A stretch of DNA of 64,000 nt from Corticium candelabrum (lineage: Eukaryota > Porifera > Homoscleromorpha > Homosclerophorida > Plakinidae). Under the pieces are notes generated by a model, which was not told where the DNA came from, ran no database searches, and worked only from the letters and a program-made list of their open reading frames with translations. A program made the position numbers and the translations under genes. The stretch covers positions 5,663,518 through 5,727,517 of the forward strand of contig NC_085093.1 of assembly GCF_963422355.1 (NCBI RefSeq), given 5' to 3'. This document shows, piece by piece, positions 55,190 to 64,000 of this stretch (positions within the stretch are counted from its first letter, which is position 1; every line of letters starts with the position of its first letter).

Positions 55190-55310
55190 AGTCAGGTACT
55201 ACCCATTTATGACGGTTACTTCCCTCTTTAGTTTAGTTATTGATCGGAATGTGTGTCAACGAATGTCACCACGGTCTACGTATTTATTATTATCTTCCTC
55301 TGATAAATCT
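55190..55310 (-). promoter_or_regulatory. 5' LTR-like segment of the second gypsy element
   Basis: Matches 24838-24960 (same orientation, upstream of a gypsy gag) through GGTTACTTCCCT, TATTGATCG, GTCAACGAA and TCTACGTAT. It carries a TAATAAATACG where the other copy has a TATA-like box. Confidence 0.5.
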
Positions 55311-55431
55311 TTCATCGCTAGGCAACGAGTAGTCTGTCTTTCCACTCCATGTGTATCTGCTCATAGTGTGAATCAGGCTTCTTCAGCTTGAACAGCAGTC
55401 TCTTACCCTCGAGAAGTCTTACTCAAGAAAT

Positions 55432-58400
55432 CAGGGGCGTACGCAGGATTTCTCTAGAGGGGGTTCGTAACTTCAGGGGCGTACGCAGGAATTATCCAAG
55501 GGGGGTTCACAACTTGATTACAACTGTTCTATTTTTGGCAGTCAAACACACCATGACCTTCTTTAATCTTAGCAATACGTGCTGTGAGACTAGCTGTTAC
55601 TTGGGTAAATGAAACTATTAGAAAGCAAATAACTTGCTCAACATCAAGAGTTATCAAACAGCATACTAGGTGCTTCAATTCTACGTGGATGTTTCTGCAT
55701 AAACAGTTTGCAGACGTGGTTAATATCAACAGGTGTAGCGTAGTTGACGTGGATGAGAGCTGCAGCAGCAAGACGGTCTTCACTCTGAGTGCTGCGCAGG
55801 TAGGTGTTGAGCCGTCGCAGAGCAGAACCGGATCGCTCACAGGAACAAGTGCTCAGAGGCAGTGTTGCAAAAAGCTGCATAAGGACACGCAGGTTTGGCA
55901 TTGTGCAGACACCAGGAGCCAGGCAGTCTTTCAGAGATTGGGAACGAGACTGCGGAGGAATGTTGAGCCATTTTCTCTTCCAACGAACAAATTCCTCATC
56001 AGCAATGTCAGGGTTCGGCAAGTCAGCACTGTAGAATATTACAGCCTCTTCAATGTCCTGAAAAGATGATGTTTCACTGATAGAAGACGGCAGGAGTGAT
56101 TGTAGTCTAGCAACTTTCTGCACATGCTTTGCAAATCGGGCTTTCAAGTCTGCAAGCAAATGATCTAAAAAGGGCAGGAGAACTGTAACTTTAAAGTACT
56201 GCTTGGGATTAGAGCATTGATAATTAGAACGATGCTGCTGCCGTTGGCAAGTTCTGGGCACAACTGGAGCAATATCAGACTTAGCAGCAAGGCAGCAACT
56301 GTGGTTGTAAATTCTGTCTGAAAATGCAGTCAGTTCATCTGCGTTGAAACGTATGCTAAGAAGCTCTTTCTGACAATCTTCTATCATCATCAAGCCAGAG
56401 TAGAGATCTTGAGAAACTCCCTGCAACCTTTTAATGGGTTCTCGAACGTACGAGAGCGTACGGTGCAAAACAACCATTGCATAAATAAAAGAGAAGGATT
56501 CCAAGGACTTTAAATGCGCAACCGCATCCTTCTTGTCATCAGCAGAGAATCCGTCACTAAACATGGCGTAGTGTCTACTCCCATAAATTATTACTTCGCA
56601 CAGCTCTACTAGGTATGGATGACACTGCATGAAGCGCTGCCACCCATCAATATTCTCCACCCATCTGGTTATACAAACATTAAGCAGAGGAGAGCCATGT
56701 GCTGCTCCAGCTTGCTGTTGCCTTTCACATACTTGCTTTAGTAGACCTTCCCTCTTTGGTGATGCTCTAATCCAAAGAGTGATGGCCTTGATGACAGAAA
56801 TACAATTTCGGACGCATGGCTCTGCACAGGCTTGTGCTATTACAAGGTTGAGGGAATGACCGGAACAGTGAGTGTATACTGCCTTTGGCTGCTTGTCTAG
56901 AATTCTTCTCTGAACACCTGACTTCTCTCCACTCATTGTTGACGCTCCATCATAACCCTGTCCACGGAGATCCTCAAGTGAAAGACCAAGGTTTGTCAGA
57001 AGTCCAGTGATAGCCTGTTCAATATCAACAGCACGAACTCGTACCATTTTTACGAATGAAACAAATTCTTCTCGTATCTCACCAGACGCATCTACAAACC
57101 TCAGGCAAACAGCCAAGTGTTCCACATTGTGACTGGAAATTTCATCTGCCAACACAGCATAAAACTTGGCCTCTTTCACTTCCTCAACAATTTTTGCGCG
57201 AATAATGTCAAAACCGATAATACCCATTATATCATTCTGTGACCTTGGTGACAGGTATGTACCATTCCGTGCCAAGGGCTGTTCCAGGTGCTTCTTCAAG
57301 ACTGCATCATTAGCAGCTTGGTTCTTAAGCAATGCCAAGAAATTTCCAGGATTACTGCTGGATGAAATCCCTTCTCGGTGTCCACGCAGTGCTAATCCTT
57401 GTTTCGTCAAATACAGTATGGCACGAACTATCTGTTGCAAAATATGCTTATTTGTGGTCAAGCGATCTTGCAGTACCGTGCGTACCATAACATCAAGTCT
57501 AGAATCAGGGTTATCTACAACTGCTCTGAATGTATCTGCTTCGTCCATGCAGTGAGCATGATACGTGTGTTTTGCATGAGCTGCCAGCGACTCGCTCAGC
57601 TTCACCCAGTTGCGAAAAGGCACGTTTACAAAGAGGCCTTTGTCAGCACGAGTCTTCTCTGAACACAACAGAGCGCATGGTGCACAATACACAGCATCAT
57701 TGGCTGGGCTGTAGACTAGCCACGAGTATTTAGTAAGCCAATCCGTGTTAAACTTGCGGTTACAGCCATACGAACGAGTAGAAGGCAGTACGGTAGGCGG
57801 CGAAGTATGCCTAAAGAGTAATTTGTACTTCTCACCTCCGGAAAGCGCTGAAACGGCTGTGGACACTTCTTTGACTGACATTCCAATCTTGATAGTGAGA
57901 CCTACGTCAAATGGGCGACCAACGAAATCCGTGCACGTCGTGGCATTCTCCCTCACCGTGTCTTGGACCTGAGTGTCTAGATTTGACGTCGGGTGGCTGT
58001 TGCTTTCCTCAGTCAACACAGAGCAAAGCCGTGGCCGTCGGTTCGGTGGCTGGCAGTCCTCACGATCATTATGTTGCTCACCGCCCGCATCGAGTCGACC
58101 AGCTTCGCTTGATGGCCTTTTATGAGCCGCACGGAAGAACGCTGCAATGCTCTGTTGATGCGCCATTTTAGCTTGTCCTCGGAGAACCGTAATCAACACC
58201 GTGCAAGCGCATGAGTTACATAAACTTCATTTCGGCCTTGTAGATCCAGTAATAGGCGCACCGAAAAGTTAAGTGCTGTACTACTTTATAGATTTATATT
58301 ATTTTTTACAGATAATTTCAATGTATCCAAAATCGGGAGTCTCGTTGTGTCTTCTGCTGTCCCCATATGTAATGGTGCTGTGTAGTTGCGCTCATGCGGC

Positions 58401-58485
58401 ATTGCCTAATTCGAATTCCGCCATTACCTAGCGCCTAGAGGGGGTTCGTCCGAACCCCCTCGAACCCCCTCTGCGTACGCCCCTG
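55432..58485. mobile_element. complete hAT transposon, 3054 bp
   Basis: The left end CAGGGGCGTACGCAGGATTT and the inverse of the right end CAGGGGCGTACGCAGAGGGG share 15 identical bases. The left terminus is present twice in tandem (55432-55473 and 55474-55515, 42 bp each). GAAAT immediately precedes the outer left end (55427-55431) and immediately follows the right end (58486-58490), a 5-bp duplication instead of the usual 8 bp. The right end holds a GGGGGTTCG/CGAACCCCC hairpin. It encloses one intact long frame. Confidence 0.9.
55644..58166 (-). CDS. ZMYM-like hAT transposase, intact, N-terminal PIP-box
   Basis: The open frame begins at 58199, but MAHQQSIAAFFRAAHKRP at 58166 is the likelier start (840 aa), because it places QQSIAAFF, a PCNA-interacting-box match, at the extreme N-terminus as in related hATs. 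Then: an acidic linker; a TTF-type zinc region (about residues 155-235: TDWLTKYSWLVYSPANDAVYC with CAPCALLC); YLTKQGLALRGHREG; FYAVLADEISSHNVEHLAVC (first catalytic Asp); LRGQGYDGASTMSGEKSG (second Asp); YTHCSGHSLNLVIAQAC; a long helical insertion; and the C-terminal dimerisation block LSTCSCERSGSALRRLNTYLRST with the catalytic Glu, then DRLAAAALIHVNY. Size, motifs and ends all fit an autonomous, possibly active hAT. Confidence 0.92.
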   Translation of the reverse strand: MAHQQSIAAFFRAAHKRPSSEAGRLDAGGEQHNDREDCQPPNRRPRLCSVLTEESNSHPTSNLDTQVQDTVRENATTCTDFVGRPFDVGLTIKIGMSVKEVSTAVSALSGGEKYKLLFRHTSPPTVLPSTRSYGCNRKFNTDWLTKYSWLVYSPANDAVYCAPCALLCSEKTRADKGLFVNVPFRNWVKLSESLAAHAKHTYHAHCMDEADTFRAVVDNPDSRLDVMVRTVLQDRLTTNKHILQQIVRAILYLTKQGLALRGHREGISSSSNPGNFLALLKNQAANDAVLKKHLEQPLARNGTYLSPRSQNDIMGIIGFDIIRAKIVEEVKEAKFYAVLADEISSHNVEHLAVCLRFVDASGEIREEFVSFVKMVRVRAVDIEQAITGLLTNLGLSLEDLRGQGYDGASTMSGEKSGVQRRILDKQPKAVYTHCSGHSLNLVIAQACAEPCVRNCISVIKAITLWIRASPKREGLLKQVCERQQQAGAAHGSPLLNVCITRWVENIDGWQRFMQCHPYLVELCEVIIYGSRHYAMFSDGFSADDKKDAVAHLKSLESFSFIYAMVVLHRTLSYVREPIKRLQGVSQDLYSGLMMIEDCQKELLSIRFNADELTAFSDRIYNHSCCLAAKSDIAPVVPRTCQRQQHRSNYQCSNPKQYFKVTVLLPFLDHLLADLKARFAKHVQKVARLQSLLPSSISETSSFQDIEEAVIFYSADLPNPDIADEEFVRWKRKWLNIPPQSRSQSLKDCLAPGVCTMPNLRVLMQLFATLPLSTCSCERSGSALRRLNTYLRSTQSEDRLAAAALIHVNYATPVDINHVCKLFMQKHPRRIEAPSMLFDNS

Positions 58486-58490
58486 GAAAT

Positions 58491-59692
58491 GGTAAGTGTG
58501 AACGTACTTACAAACCCTAGTCAACGGCAAGATGATCTACGGCTCCGAAGCAGACCCGGAAACGTATACAGCGAGATCAGTGAAAGGTGCGTGTTACCCT
58601 CAAGATTGCGCATGCTCTAGAAGCTTGGCCCCCAAAATATCGTCTGTAGTCGATCGCTGCTGTGTCAAAACAGCATCTAGCTGAATGGGATGTAACTCTG
58701 AACAAAATACTTAATGAGAATGTTGACTTGAGCTGATTTTTATTGTGTCTTCTTTTCCCAGGTATTTAATCGAGGTCGCGTTTCTGTTTGTGTAATACGT
58801 TGCACTGAGTTCGGTAGTTCTTGGTTTCTGTTGATTGCAACAGCATTAGAGGTAGGTGAAGACTGCAGGTACTTTTACAGTGATAACTGTATGCCCTTTC
58901 TAGCTATTAACTTAAGAATAACTATGTATTGCACCGATAGCCCTAAATTTTGCTACTGTTTTTCAACACTCTCAATGCTCTTCATGCAAACAGTGAATGA
59001 ACAAGATACAAAACATTACAAATGTATTTTTAGTATAAATTGTTAAACAAACTAAACAAGAAAGTGTGGATACTGTACGAATTTGAGTGTGCCATGACTA
59101 CCTGACATTGTGATACAATTTTTTGTAATAGCGAGTTAATTGATTTGGTCATGGTATCCTCGATTCAATACAATATTATACCATCCACACTTGTTTGATT
59201 ACTTTTGCTGGTTTGTCTAGCCGTAGTTTAGTCAAAATACATTTTATACATCTTGTACTATACAGCATATTGTAAAACCTGAAACAGTTGATTGCATACT
59301 TGTATCAAGTTTACATTTTATCAATATAAAATAGAAATAATACTGCCGTTAGAAATCTACCTACTGTTAATTAAAAAATATAAATATTATGACATCCGTA
59401 CAAATATATAAAAGACAGCAGCTTATATTATTAATTTACCACCTCAAGGTATGGTAACCATATTCACGAAAAGTTTCATAAAGTCAGCGCTAGATTTTAC
59501 ATTCTTGCCGCTGAGTTTAGGCATCCATATTGAGTTATGCGTGGTCTCTGCTGTAATAGCAGGTAGTCGGTTTTGGCAATCAAGATTTGCAGGTGTTCAC
59601 AGGCACTTGACGTGAGTCATCTATTGTCAGCGTCATACACTTCACATCTCTTCGTCCAATAGCACTTTCATTCTCACGCTATTGCTTCCCTG
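58491..59692. other. unassigned sequence; upstream region of the kinase gene
   Basis: No recognised gene. The 5' flank of the kinase gene is AT-rich, without a clear TATA box at a convincing distance. Confidence 0.4.
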
Positions 59693-62600
59693 ATGAAGTC
59701 GTTCACTTGGATAACGGTCATCTTCTTGTACTTATATTTCGACAATGGTATACGCAATTTACCAAAACTCTCTTTGCATCTTCCCCCTGATGAGCTAATG
59801 CACCGTACTGCAGGTGTTTTGGCAACGACTGCTCACTGCAATCTGAGGAAAGGTTACAGCGCAGCCGAGATCAAACCTTTCGACGCCAACTCGACTTACG
59901 GCTGCCAACCTAATACATCGACGCACGTTTTCGAGGTTCACTACTTTTCATCATATAAGTCAGCGTCGAGAGACCAGACAATCAACGTGACGCTGCAAAC
60001 ACAAGACCAAAAGAAAAATGCTGATATACGATTATTTGTTATTACTCGAGAAACCGTTTACTGGCGATTATCTGCTGATTTACCGACAACTGTAGGATCT
60101 TTGACATGGGTGAGTTAAATTTAGTTTTGCAAAGCGCGTGGTCTCGTATACTATACATAGTGCATTGTCTGAATTTGCAGTGTTGTTTCGCATGTAATAA
60201 AAACACACCGTTCGTGATTGATCAGTCTACTATCCTGATGACAAAAGAGATAAAGAGATGCTCAAAATACGCAGGTGTGAGTCCACTTGACGGTGATGAC
60301 TTCGATTTTAGTGAAAAGCAGGTGAAGAATATTATTGCAAGGCCAGAATCTCAAAATCTCCTCGTGTCAGCTACGTTTGTCTACTCTGCTTCTCAAATCA
60401 ATCTTCCAGTTTCGTTTCCTTATCTGAATTCTACTTTATCTGACGCTATTTCATTTCCTCGTGGCATAAAATCTACAGAAAATTGGCTAGCAACAAAGAG
60501 TAAATATATTTCAAAGTTACTGCACAAAAATGTCTTGAACACTAGTTGTTTACGTCTAGGTAACGGCAGTTTTCGATTTTCATGGAATTATACATTGGAT
60601 TCCAACAAAACTAACAATTCAGCAAATTCGATATCAAAATTTCTTACTTTGACAATAGGTGCACCTTTCGTAGGAACGTTGATTATTTGCATGTCAATCG
60701 GAGCGACCATAGTAGCAATCAGAAAACACAGAGATCGCACGAAACATACAGAATGTGGAGAGACAAACGACAACATGATAGGTAAACAATCATTACAAAA
60801 ATATATGAATTTTTGCCGTAATGTTATTTTTTCAATTTTAGTAAATCCTTCATATCAACGAAATTTAGCAACAATATTTGAAACATGTTTACCTGATGTT
60901 GTACTTTTTAGTGCAAGCGGATTGTCGATTAAACGTCGTCTAGGAGAAGGTGTAGTTTAATTTATACTAAAACCGCTAAACTAAAAGGTATATATATATA
61001 TATATATATCTTTATTTGTGAAGGTCATTTTGGACTAGTATACGAAGGTATTTACTTGATGAAAGAAGAATGCGATAAAAGAGATAAAGAATTCCATCCA
61101 GCATTAAGCTCAAATGCGACATGTCGTCACGGTACAAAAGTAGCTGTCAAAGCACTACGAGGTGTTTTCGTTGAAAGACCTTGTACTAAGTGTTGAAAAA
61201 TGTCAATATTTCTATTTGTAGAAAACACAGAAAACCAGAGTTTCACTGAATTCCTTAAAGAGTGCTCTTCCATGCACAATCTTGACCATCCGAACGTACT
61301 TCCACTATTAGGTATATGCGTTGATCACCCAGACATTGCAGGTCCTCTCATACTGTCAGCTTACATGGAAAAGGGAGACCTAAGGTCATATCTTTGTCGC
61401 CAGTATTTGTTGTCTGGAAAGACAAATGAGTCTAATCAAAATGCAAAAGGCTGCCAACAGGTGATTTATATACGTTTAAGATGACAAAAGCTTTGCATAA
61501 AAGGCATGACACTAGACATGAAATGACTGCAATGTTTGCACATACATTTTAATTAAAAATAGACATTATTAATTGACAGTAAACGTAAGTGTAAAACTAA
61601 GAAAGATATTTCAGTTAATGTACGAGAAATTGTAGTAGGTCAACAGGATAAGGAAATTTGAGCGTGTGCTTGTGTGTTTATCTATTTGATTACTGTTGTT
61701 GTTCGTTTGAGTGTGTTATATCAATGTTTCAAAGTAATACTTTTTTAAACTGACAATTTGAGTACCGATAGTCACCAAATATTCTTTCACAAACCGTCCC
61801 ATGAAATTGCCAATTTTAATGGCAATTAGGGGTCACTCAACTTATGTCTATTCTTGTATTTGCTATGGTAAAGTGAAAGAACAAAGGTATATGGATACTG
61901 TCAATCAGCAATTTTAGCTCCGGTCAAAACACAAACAGCTTCTAAAATACTTAAAAATCTGAAAAATGAAAATGCAGCCATTAATCCACTTTGCAAGGAC
62001 TTACCAATAGAGTAAAGCCTAATAGAGTGCTATCAATACCTCAACCAGATGAGATTCTGCATTGACGTCACAATCAGATATAATACCCCTGACGACTGCA
62101 TATAGTCACAAATTTAAAAATCTGCGTTAATTCAAAAAATACAAATTCGAAAATAAATACAAATTGCAAAGAGTTAAAGTTGAGTAATAAAAATTGCCGC
62201 TGGCACTAATTCAGAACTTAATGCCTTTTAATTAAAAATTGTGCAATGCAATAAAATTAATCAACCAACTCTATATCAATTTCGTTGTTAGCACTGATTT
62301 CTAAATGATATCTTTGTTATTAGATTTATCCAGTAGACAAATTGAAAAGCTACGTCATGCAAATTTGCCAAGGCATGAACTACCTAGTCGATTGCGGTAT
62401 TATTCACAGAGATTTGGCAGCAAGAAACTGCATGTACCCAAGTTGCAATCGTCTGACTGCATAAACCACTATCATGCGGTTTCTTTATTATCTTGAAGGT
62501 TAAACGACAAAGAAACAGTGAAAATTGCTGATTTCGGCATGGCTCGTTTTATGAACTCAAAGGAATATTATCGTGAACGTGGAAATAACCCAGTTCCAAT

Positions 62601-63010
62601 CAAATGGATGGCCCCTGAAAGTGTTTTGCAAAAAGTATACTCGGAAAAGAGTGACGTCGTAAGTGAATGAGCAAAAACACGAAATGTTTGCCATCTACGT
62701 AACATACAGTATGTATATAGTGGTCGTTTGGCGTGACAGCATGGGAGGTGTTTAGTATGGGCATCTGTCCGTACATAGACGTGGGCAATGCCAATATCGT
62801 CAATTACTTGTATCGAGGAGGGAGGTTGCAACGCCCCATCAATTGTTCTCAGGATTGGTTAATCTACACGATTTGCAGCAAAATGTTAACTCAATTATGT
62901 ATTGTTCCATTTCTAGGTTTACCATTATCTCTGGATGCTGGATGTGGCACCAAACTGATCGCGATGATTTCAAGAGTCTCATGGATAAGATTAAACTAAT
63001 CAGTGGTTAG
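59693..63010 (+). CDS. receptor tyrosine kinase, 9 exons, 667 aa
   Basis: Exons: 59693-60109, 60181-60781, 60842-60949, 61024-61161, 61222-61460, 62324-62433, 62499-62658, 62721-62857, 62917-63010. They sum to 2004 nt, all junctions have GT/AG ends and all phases fit, which argues strongly for a live gene. Signal peptide at residues 1-20 (ITVIFLYLYF core); extracellular region to about 290 with some nine N-glycosylation sequons and scattered Cys, no domain I recognise; transmembrane helix 293-319; juxtamembrane; kinase from about 366. Glycine loop GEGHFGLV (374-381), Lys418 in VAVK, Glu435 in FLKEC, HRDLAARN with Asp531, DFG Asp549, activation-loop EYY (Tyr561, Tyr562), PIKWMAPES, DVWSFGV, and SGCWMWHQTDRDDF. 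LAARN marks it as Tyr-specific. YL-GGRLQRP and the C-lobe resemble TAM/MET-type receptors, but sponge receptor kinases are lineage-specific and the ligand is unknown. Introns are 60-75 bp except intron 5 (863 bp). Confidence 0.95.
60985..61008. repeat. short (TA)n tract in kinase intron 3
   Basis: A run of TA lies between the GTGTAG donor and the acceptor of the 74-bp intron. It could cause intron-length variation between alleles. Confidence 0.85.
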
Positions 63011-63309
63011 ATTTTGACGGTAGATTATGAATACCTGTACAAATGGTCCGTCATTAGAAAATTCTAAGATTTAATACATTTGAATGTATCTTATGTATAT
63101 ATCACGTCAATTATCAATTTTGCACCTGTTGCATCTAAGATCTAAAGATTATAGCTTAGAATCAGTACCAAGTATTTACCTTATCGTTGTAATGGAGTTG
63201 TTACAGTGAGTAACATCTATTGTTAATTTGTCTAGTATTCTCAGTTTAATTAATTAATTTTGAATAGAACATTTTTAACTGTGTATCTATAGCATTTGTC
63301 ATGGGAACA

Positions 63310-63315
63310 AATAAA
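63310..63315 (+). promoter_or_regulatory. possible polyadenylation signal of the kinase gene
   Basis: AATAAA about 300 bp after the kinase stop codon. Its use is not shown by the sequence. Confidence 0.3.
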
Positions 63316-64000
63316 CTTAATTGATGCTCATTATAAGATGCTGCTAAATACGTATAGCCGTATCCCCAGATCCATCTTTTGCACGTGTTTCGCCACGTGT
63401 TACTATATCATGTGGTGGACCGCGTGTACACTAGGCATGCGTGGCAGGTGAGAGTTGAATTTGTTAACGTAATTCTAAACAATCAATTCTTGTAAACCTG
63501 TTATGACAATGTTTCTCTAATACAAAGGTTTGCGAATTTTCCGAATGTCGTCACATGTCTATTTGGTCAGTCACTCTACTCTAAGAATGTAGCAAGTGGA
63601 AAGGTGTCTGGAGAACAACAAAGAACTGTTGATATATCGAAGTAACGTAGTGCCGACCTCATCTACAATCGTACAGACCTAGAACGCCTTGTATCCAATT
63701 TCCGTGATCCTCTACCATTCATAGCAACATCACGTTGCACCAAAAGTTTCTTCTCACTTTTGTGGAGTCAGAATACAAGAATCGCAGAAAACAACCCAGG
63801 AACGTACACTCGGCAAGCAAATGCATTTTCCGTCAGCAACTAGCAGTTCAGATGCTCAACAGTCGTCTTGTTCACGTTGCAGAAGAGAAGACTGCACGAA
63901 CCACGAACCACATCATTTGTGGACACGTTCCACTTGGACACCTTTTGTTAGAATATATACAGAACGAGCTATACTATAGAGATAGTGCGTTTGACGTCAC
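63316..64000. other. unassigned sequence at the window end
   Basis: A protein-like frame near 63600-63840 is interrupted by stops and matches nothing I recognise. Confidence 0.35.

Noticed and set aside
55584-58171. Several plus-strand frames over the hAT (55584-56069, 57166-57555, 57911-58171 and others)
   Set aside because: Antisense shadows of the 840-aa transposase; no independent motif.

Overview
The window is eukaryotic and almost certainly from an early-branching animal, most plausibly a sponge (inference; no host marker gene settles it). The grounds are one clean multi-exon receptor tyrosine kinase gene with mostly 60-75 bp introns, a short TTAGGG tract, and animal-type transposon families (THAP/ISL2EU, Kolobok, ZMYM-like hAT, JRK-type Tigger, piggyBac, Merlin, Helitron). 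Apart from that kinase gene, nearly everything recognisable is a mobile element or its debris.

Layout. 0-5 kb: a 93-bp minisatellite, then a YqaJ-exonuclease/PHD pseudogene (+) facing a THAP/ISL2EU transposase pseudogene (-), possibly two genes of one element. 5-10 kb: mostly unassigned, with a MITE, a 270-bp foldback and microsatellites. 10-15 kb: a decayed Merlin/IS1595-like transposase, then a Kolobok-type element (TTAA target duplication, 19-bp identical ends) with two convergent spliced genes: a transposase and a protein with a P2X7-tail-like cysteine motif. 15-20 kb: remnants of a restriction-like-endonuclease (RLE) retroelement, a complete Tc1 element with an intact DD34E transposase, and a pogo/Tigger deletion derivative. 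20-25 kb: a decayed Ty3/gypsy element (-). 25-29 kb: a Tigger element with an intact 560-aa transposase, inserted at TA into an integrase-core pseudogene whose frame resumes when the element is removed. 30-35 kb: a gypsy integrase split by an internally deleted hAT, and a decayed member of an orphan animal protein family. 35-42 kb: a spliced piggyBac pseudogene fused in frame to a gypsy gag, and a second hAT. 44-49 kb: CACTA and Helitron remnants. 49.6-53.3 kb: a mariner-like element, two RLE fragments and another orphan-family pseudogene. 53.6-55.2 kb: a gypsy gag split by an 805-bp element (46-bp TIRs, TTA duplication) that encodes only a C2H2 protein. 55.4-58.5 kb: a complete hAT with an intact transposase. 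59.7-63.0 kb: the receptor tyrosine kinase gene, nine exons and 667 codons, all phases consistent.

Most notable: the two-gene Kolobok; PCNA-box-like motifs at the ends of three transposases from two superfamilies; the C2H2-only element; and the precisely nested Tigger. All exon boundaries, TIRs and duplications were read by eye from the sequence; family names rest on motif recognition, not on a search.
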